Assembly: GCF_000763805.1 (NCBI RefSeq)
Contig: NZ_JRKS01000007.1
Location: 1 to 64,000, forward strand
Source of the DNA: Paracoccus sphaerophysae
Lineage (GTDB): Bacteria; Pseudomonadota; Alphaproteobacteria; Rhodobacterales; Rhodobacteraceae
DNA length: 64,000 nucleotides
Direction: 5' to 3'
The stretch's first letter is position 1; each line of letters opens with the position of its first letter. The notes beneath the pieces were generated by a model. It made no database searches, had not been told where the DNA came from, and was given only the letters and a program-made list of their open reading frames with translations. This document shows positions 59,545 through 64,000 of this stretch, piece by piece. Both the position numbers and the translations under genes were made by a program.

Positions 59545-61179
59545 TCAGTTCGCCTGACGGCGCAGGAAGGCGGGGATTTCGACGTTGTCCTGCGCCGAGT
59601 CGGGCGAGGCGAGATCGTCGAAGTCGGTTTCCGCCTGCCGGGCGCGGGCCATGCGGTCGCTGACCCGCTCGGCGATGGTCTCGGCGCGCGGGCGATCCTG
59701 TTCGGTCGGGTGGCCGCCGGCGAGGCGTTCCATCATCCGGCCCAGCCCGGCCATGCGGGCGGGACCGCGCGGCGCTTCGGTCGCCGGCTGCGGGGCCGCG
59801 CGGCGGGGCGCCTCGGCCGGGTCGCGGTGGATGGCGCGCTGCAGGCGCTCGCGCACCTCGGCGGTCGGCTCGCCGCGCTGCGGACGCACGGGCGCGGTGA
59901 AGTCGCCGGCCGAATCCGTCAGCCGCTGGTCAAAGCTGCGGGTGTCTGCGCGCAGTTCGGCGCGCATTTCCGGCCGCAGTTCGGCGCGCGGCTCGGGCCG
60001 GGGCTCCAGCCGCGGCTCGACGGCGGGGCGATAGGCCGGCTCGGGCAGGTCCTCGGCCACGGCGACGGGGCGCGCGGCCGGGGCCTCGACGATCGGGGTG
60101 CGGCGCGGCGGCACCGCGTCCTCGTCCTCGGCGACGGTTTTCTGGCTGACCGGCGGATGCTGGGTCAGCGGCTCCTTCAGGCCGCGGCGCGGGGCGGGCA
60201 CTTCGGCTGCGGCGCCCAGGTCGATGCCGGTGGCGACGACCGACACTCGGACCGCACCGTCCATGTCGGGATCGAGCGTCGAGCCGACGATGATGTTGGC
60301 GTCAGCGTCGACCTTTTCACGGATCTTCTCGGCCGCCTCGTCCATCTCGAACAGGGTCAGGTCGTGGCCGCCAGTGATGTTGATCAGCACGCCCTTGGCG
60401 CCGTTCAGGCTGATCTCGTCCAGCAGCGGGTTGGCGATGGCCTTTTCGGCCGCCTCGACGGCGCGGTTGTCGCCGGTCGCCTCGCCGGTGCCCATCATCG
60501 CCTTGCCCATCTCGTCCATTACCGCGCGCACGTCGGCGAAGTCGAGGTTGATGAGGCCCGGCCGCACCATCAGGTCGGTCACGCCCTTGACGCCCTGATA
60601 CAGCACGTCGTCGGCCATCGCGAAGGCCTCGGTGAAGGTGGTCTTTTCGTTGGCGATCCGGAACAGGTTCTGGTTCGGGATGATGATCAGCGTGTCGACG
60701 ACCTTCTGCAGTGCCTCGACGCCCTCATCGGCCTGCCGCATCCGCTTGCTGCCCTCGAACTGGAAGGGCTTGGTCACCACGCCGACGGTCAGGATGCCCA
60801 TCTCGCGCGCGGCCTGGGCGATGATCGGCGCCGCGCCGGTGCCGGTGCCGCCGCCCATGCCGGCGGTGATGAAGCACATATGCGCGCCCATCAGGTGGTC
60901 GACGATGTCCTCGATGGTTTCTTCGGCGGCCTTGGCGCCGATCGCGGGCTTGGCGCCGGCGCCCAGGCCCTCGGTCACCTTGGGGCCAAGCTGGACGCGG
61001 CTTTCGGCGCGCGACTGCGCCAGCGCCTGGGCGTCGGTGTTCGCGACCACGAACTCGACCCCGTCCAGCCGCTTTTCGATCATGTTGTTGACGGCGTTGC
61101 CGCCCGCGCCGCCGACACCAAAGACCGTGATCCGCGGACGCAGCTCCTGGTCGTCGTTCATCATGAGGTTCAGATTCAT
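59545..61179 (-). CDS. ftsZ: Cell division protein FtsZ
   Basis: FtsZ is the tubulin-like GTPase that forms the Z ring. The 544-residue chain has the GTP-binding [18 protein letters not shown], the tubulin signature [10 protein letters not shown], and an ordered core to about residue 330. A long Pro/Arg/Glu-rich linker (about residues 335-520) follows, including a run of [18 protein letters not shown] type. The end carries the conserved tail [13 protein letters not shown], which binds FtsA. The long linker is typical of alphaproteobacteria. The start is the ATG at 61179 (MNLNLMMND), since upstream codons are not conserved-looking. Confidence 0.97.
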   Translation of the reverse strand: MNLNLMMNDDQELRPRITVFGVGGAGGNAVNNMIEKRLDGVEFVVANTDAQALAQSRAESRVQLGPKVTEGLGAGAKPAIGAKAAEETIEDIVDHLMGAHMCFITAGMGGGTGTGAAPIIAQAAREMGILTVGVVTKPFQFEGSKRMRQADEGVEALQKVVDTLIIIPNQNLFRIANEKTTFTEAFAMADDVLYQGVKGVTDLMVRPGLINLDFADVRAVMDEMGKAMMGTGEATGDNRAVEAAEKAIANPLLDEISLNGAKGVLINITGGHDLTLFEMDEAAEKIREKVDADANIIVGSTLDPDMDGAVRVSVVATGIDLGAAAEVPAPRRGLKEPLTQHPPVSQKTVAEDEDAVPPRRTPIVEAPAARPVAVAEDLPEPAYRPAVEPRLEPRPEPRAELRPEMRAELRADTRSFDQRLTDSAGDFTAPVRPQRGEPTAEVRERLQRAIHRDPAEAPRRAAPQPATEAPRGPARMAGLGRMMERLAGGHPTEQDRPRAETIAERVSDRMARARQAETDFDDLASPDSAQDNVEIPAFLRRQAN

Positions 61180-61374
61180 CGCCGCCTGCCTTCCGTTCCT
61201 GCCGGGACGTTGGCCGCCCGGTCGAATCCCTGTTTCTTCATCAAGCCTAACAGATTCCCGTCTCCGGTCACGCGAGAATCGGCACATATCCACAAAATAT
61301 GGCGTAACGAGGACACCTCATCAGCGGTATGTTGCCGAACACCCCAAGTCTGGTGGGTCCCTCGGCCGTCCCGT

Positions 61375-62724
61375 TTACCAGTTGTTGCGGAACCAGCGAT
61401 AGGCGCGGCGCAGGCCGACGACCCCGGCCCGTTCCATCGGCATCTCGAAGTCCCACCACTCGTCCTGCGGATTGGCAGCGTGGAGCGCGAGGCCCACGGT
61501 CGCCGCGTGGCAGGGGGCCGTGTGCTGCTGGGCCAGCCCGTGGATGCGCAGCGGCCGGCCAACGCGGACGTTCTGCCCCAGGATCCGGGCGGCGAGCGTG
61601 TCCAGCCCCGGGATCTGGCTTGCGCCCCCGGTCAGCACCACCTGCCGCGAGGGCATCTGGTCGAAGCCAGCCGCGTCCAGCACCTCGCGCACGCCGTCGA
61701 GGATTTCCTCGACCCGCGGACGCATGATCCCGATCAGGTCGGCGCGGCTGACGCTGCGGCGCTCTCCGTCCCAGTCCTCGGCGCTGGCGGCGCCCGGAAC
61801 GTTGGTCACATCGATCATCTCGCGGTCGTCGCGGCCGGTGGCTTCCAGCCCGCCGTGCCGGGTCTTGAGCCATTCCGCCGTGGCCATCGGCACCCGCAGT
61901 CCCTGGCTGATGTCACGGGTCACCAGGTCCCCGCCCATCCGCACCGCGTCGGCAAAGATCATGTGCTTCTTGAGAAACAGCGACACCCCGGTGACGCCGC
62001 CGCCCATGTCGACGCAGGCGGCGCCCAGTTCCTGTTCGTCCTCGACCAGCGCGGCGCGGCCGGCGGCATAGGCGGCCGAGCCGACCCCGGCCAGTTCCAG
62101 ATCGCAGCGGCGGATGCAGTGGAACAGGTTCGTCGCGGCACCGCTGTCGATGGTCAGCACGTGCACGTCGACGGCCAGCCGGTTGCCGACGATGTCGCGC
62201 GGGTCGGACAGGCCCGACCGGGCGTCCACGGCAAAGTTCACCGGCTGCGCGTGCAGCACGGTGCGGTTGCGGCCGAAGTCGGGCGCGTCGCACGAGGCGA
62301 GCGCCCCGCCCACGTCCTCGTCGGTCACCTTGCCGGATTTCAGCGGCACCTCGCCCGCCAGCCCGTAGGACGACGGCCGCGCGCCGGAGATGGTGGCGAT
62401 GACGTGGTCAACCCGGACGCCGGCCTGCTTCTGCGCGCCCTGGATGGCGTGGCGGACGCAGCGTTCGGTTTCGGCCATCGTCTCGATTTCGCCGTAACGC
62501 ACGCCGCGCGACTGGGTGGTGAACTGGCCGATCACCCGGAACGAGGACTGCCCGGCCATCGGCCCGACCCCGTCGGTTTCGCGGAACTGGCCCGGCCCAT
62601 CGAACTGCAGCACGATGCAGGTGATCTTCGAGGTGCCGATGTCCAGCACCGCCAGCACCCCCCGGGTCATCGCCTGGCGGCGCATCTGCCGCATCACCCG
62701 CTGTGTTTCGTAGAGATCCCGCAT
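61375..62724 (-). CDS. ftsA: Cell division protein FtsA
   Basis: This 449-residue actin-like protein links FtsZ to the membrane. AVLDIGTSKITCIVLQF is the first phosphate-binding loop, the 1C-type domain follows near VDHVIATISG, and the nucleotide sites are CVDMGGGVTGVSLFL and VVLTGGASQIPGL. The C-terminus ends RAGVVGLRRAYRWFRNNW, an amphipathic helix suited to membrane contact. The start at 62724 (MRDLYETQ) is chosen by family length. It lies between ftsQ and ftsZ. Confidence 0.95.
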   Translation of the reverse strand: MRDLYETQRVMRQMRRQAMTRGVLAVLDIGTSKITCIVLQFDGPGQFRETDGVGPMAGQSSFRVIGQFTTQSRGVRYGEIETMAETERCVRHAIQGAQKQAGVRVDHVIATISGARPSSYGLAGEVPLKSGKVTDEDVGGALASCDAPDFGRNRTVLHAQPVNFAVDARSGLSDPRDIVGNRLAVDVHVLTIDSGAATNLFHCIRRCDLELAGVGSAAYAAGRAALVEDEQELGAACVDMGGGVTGVSLFLKKHMIFADAVRMGGDLVTRDISQGLRVPMATAEWLKTRHGGLEATGRDDREMIDVTNVPGAASAEDWDGERRSVSRADLIGIMRPRVEEILDGVREVLDAAGFDQMPSRQVVLTGGASQIPGLDTLAARILGQNVRVGRPLRIHGLAQQHTAPCHAATVGLALHAANPQDEWWDFEMPMERAGVVGLRRAYRWFRNNW

Positions 62725-62747
62725 CGCCCCTCGCCCCCTCTGCTGCC

Positions 62748-64000
<1,253 letters not shown>

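Overview
This 64 kb window is GC-rich (roughly two thirds G+C) chromosomal DNA from an alphaproteobacterium. It most likely comes from the Rhodobacteraceae and probably from Paracoccus or a close relative. The grounds are the gene order ftsQ-ftsA-ftsZ-lpxC-bamD-recN, a di-heme cytochrome c peroxidase of the Paracoccus CcpA type behind an FNR-like box, a family of GC-rich intergenic hairpins carrying an ATATTT motif, and several small proteins I associate with this family. Almost everything is housekeeping. I see no prophage, insertion sequence, CRISPR array, secretion island or base-composition break.

Layout. 1-6.3 kb: the 3' end of a probable dprA, a FliM/FliN-like switch protein, a DUF815 ATPase, tatC-tatB-tatA, a decayed RTX-type pseudogene and a retropepsin-like protease. 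6.3-17.5 kb: holC and pepA on the minus strand, divergent from a tightly overlapping outer-membrane set lptF-lptG-lptD-surA-pdxA-rsmA, then a DUF4167 protein. 17.6-27.2 kb: prfA-prmC, ccpA, yceI, the ribosomal operon rpsF-rpsR-rplI, two membrane proteins, trigger factor and a tRNA-Leu(UAG). 27.3-36.9 kb: nnr, glnB-glnA, a frameshifted Old Yellow Enzyme gene, purB, an isolated fliG, a non-coding region with a ~71-bp tandem repeat, a 47-residue membrane protein and gap. 37-47.8 kb: pyrC-pyrE, dnaB, small transporters, an ScfR-like regulator, an M23 peptidase-bactofilin pair, coaD and a CBS protein. 47.8-55.1 kb: a branched-chain catabolic block (LysR regulator, mmsA, NCS1 transporter, acyl-CoA dehydrogenase, 3-hydroxyisobutyryl-CoA hydrolase, mmsB). 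55.1-64 kb: a small periplasmic protein, then recN, bamD, lpxC, ftsZ, ftsA, ftsQ and the end of ddl, all on the minus strand.

How the genes work together. lptF, lptG, lptD, surA, bamD and lpxC cover lipid A synthesis, LPS export and outer-membrane protein assembly. ftsQ/A/Z and ddl serve division and the cell wall. glnB-glnA control nitrogen assimilation. The mms block turns isobutyryl-CoA into propionyl-CoA, and its NCS1 transporter hints at a second role in pyrimidine-base breakdown.

The most unusual observations are an in-frame loss of about 32 residues from the peroxidatic heme region of CcpA, an Old Yellow Enzyme gene broken at a CG dinucleotide run, the ~71-bp tandem repeat downstream of fliG, orphan flagellar switch genes without other flagellar genes, and five dispersed terminator-like hairpin elements. 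I did not find convincing evidence of a wholly new multi-gene system. All family assignments come from reading motifs by eye, not from a database search.
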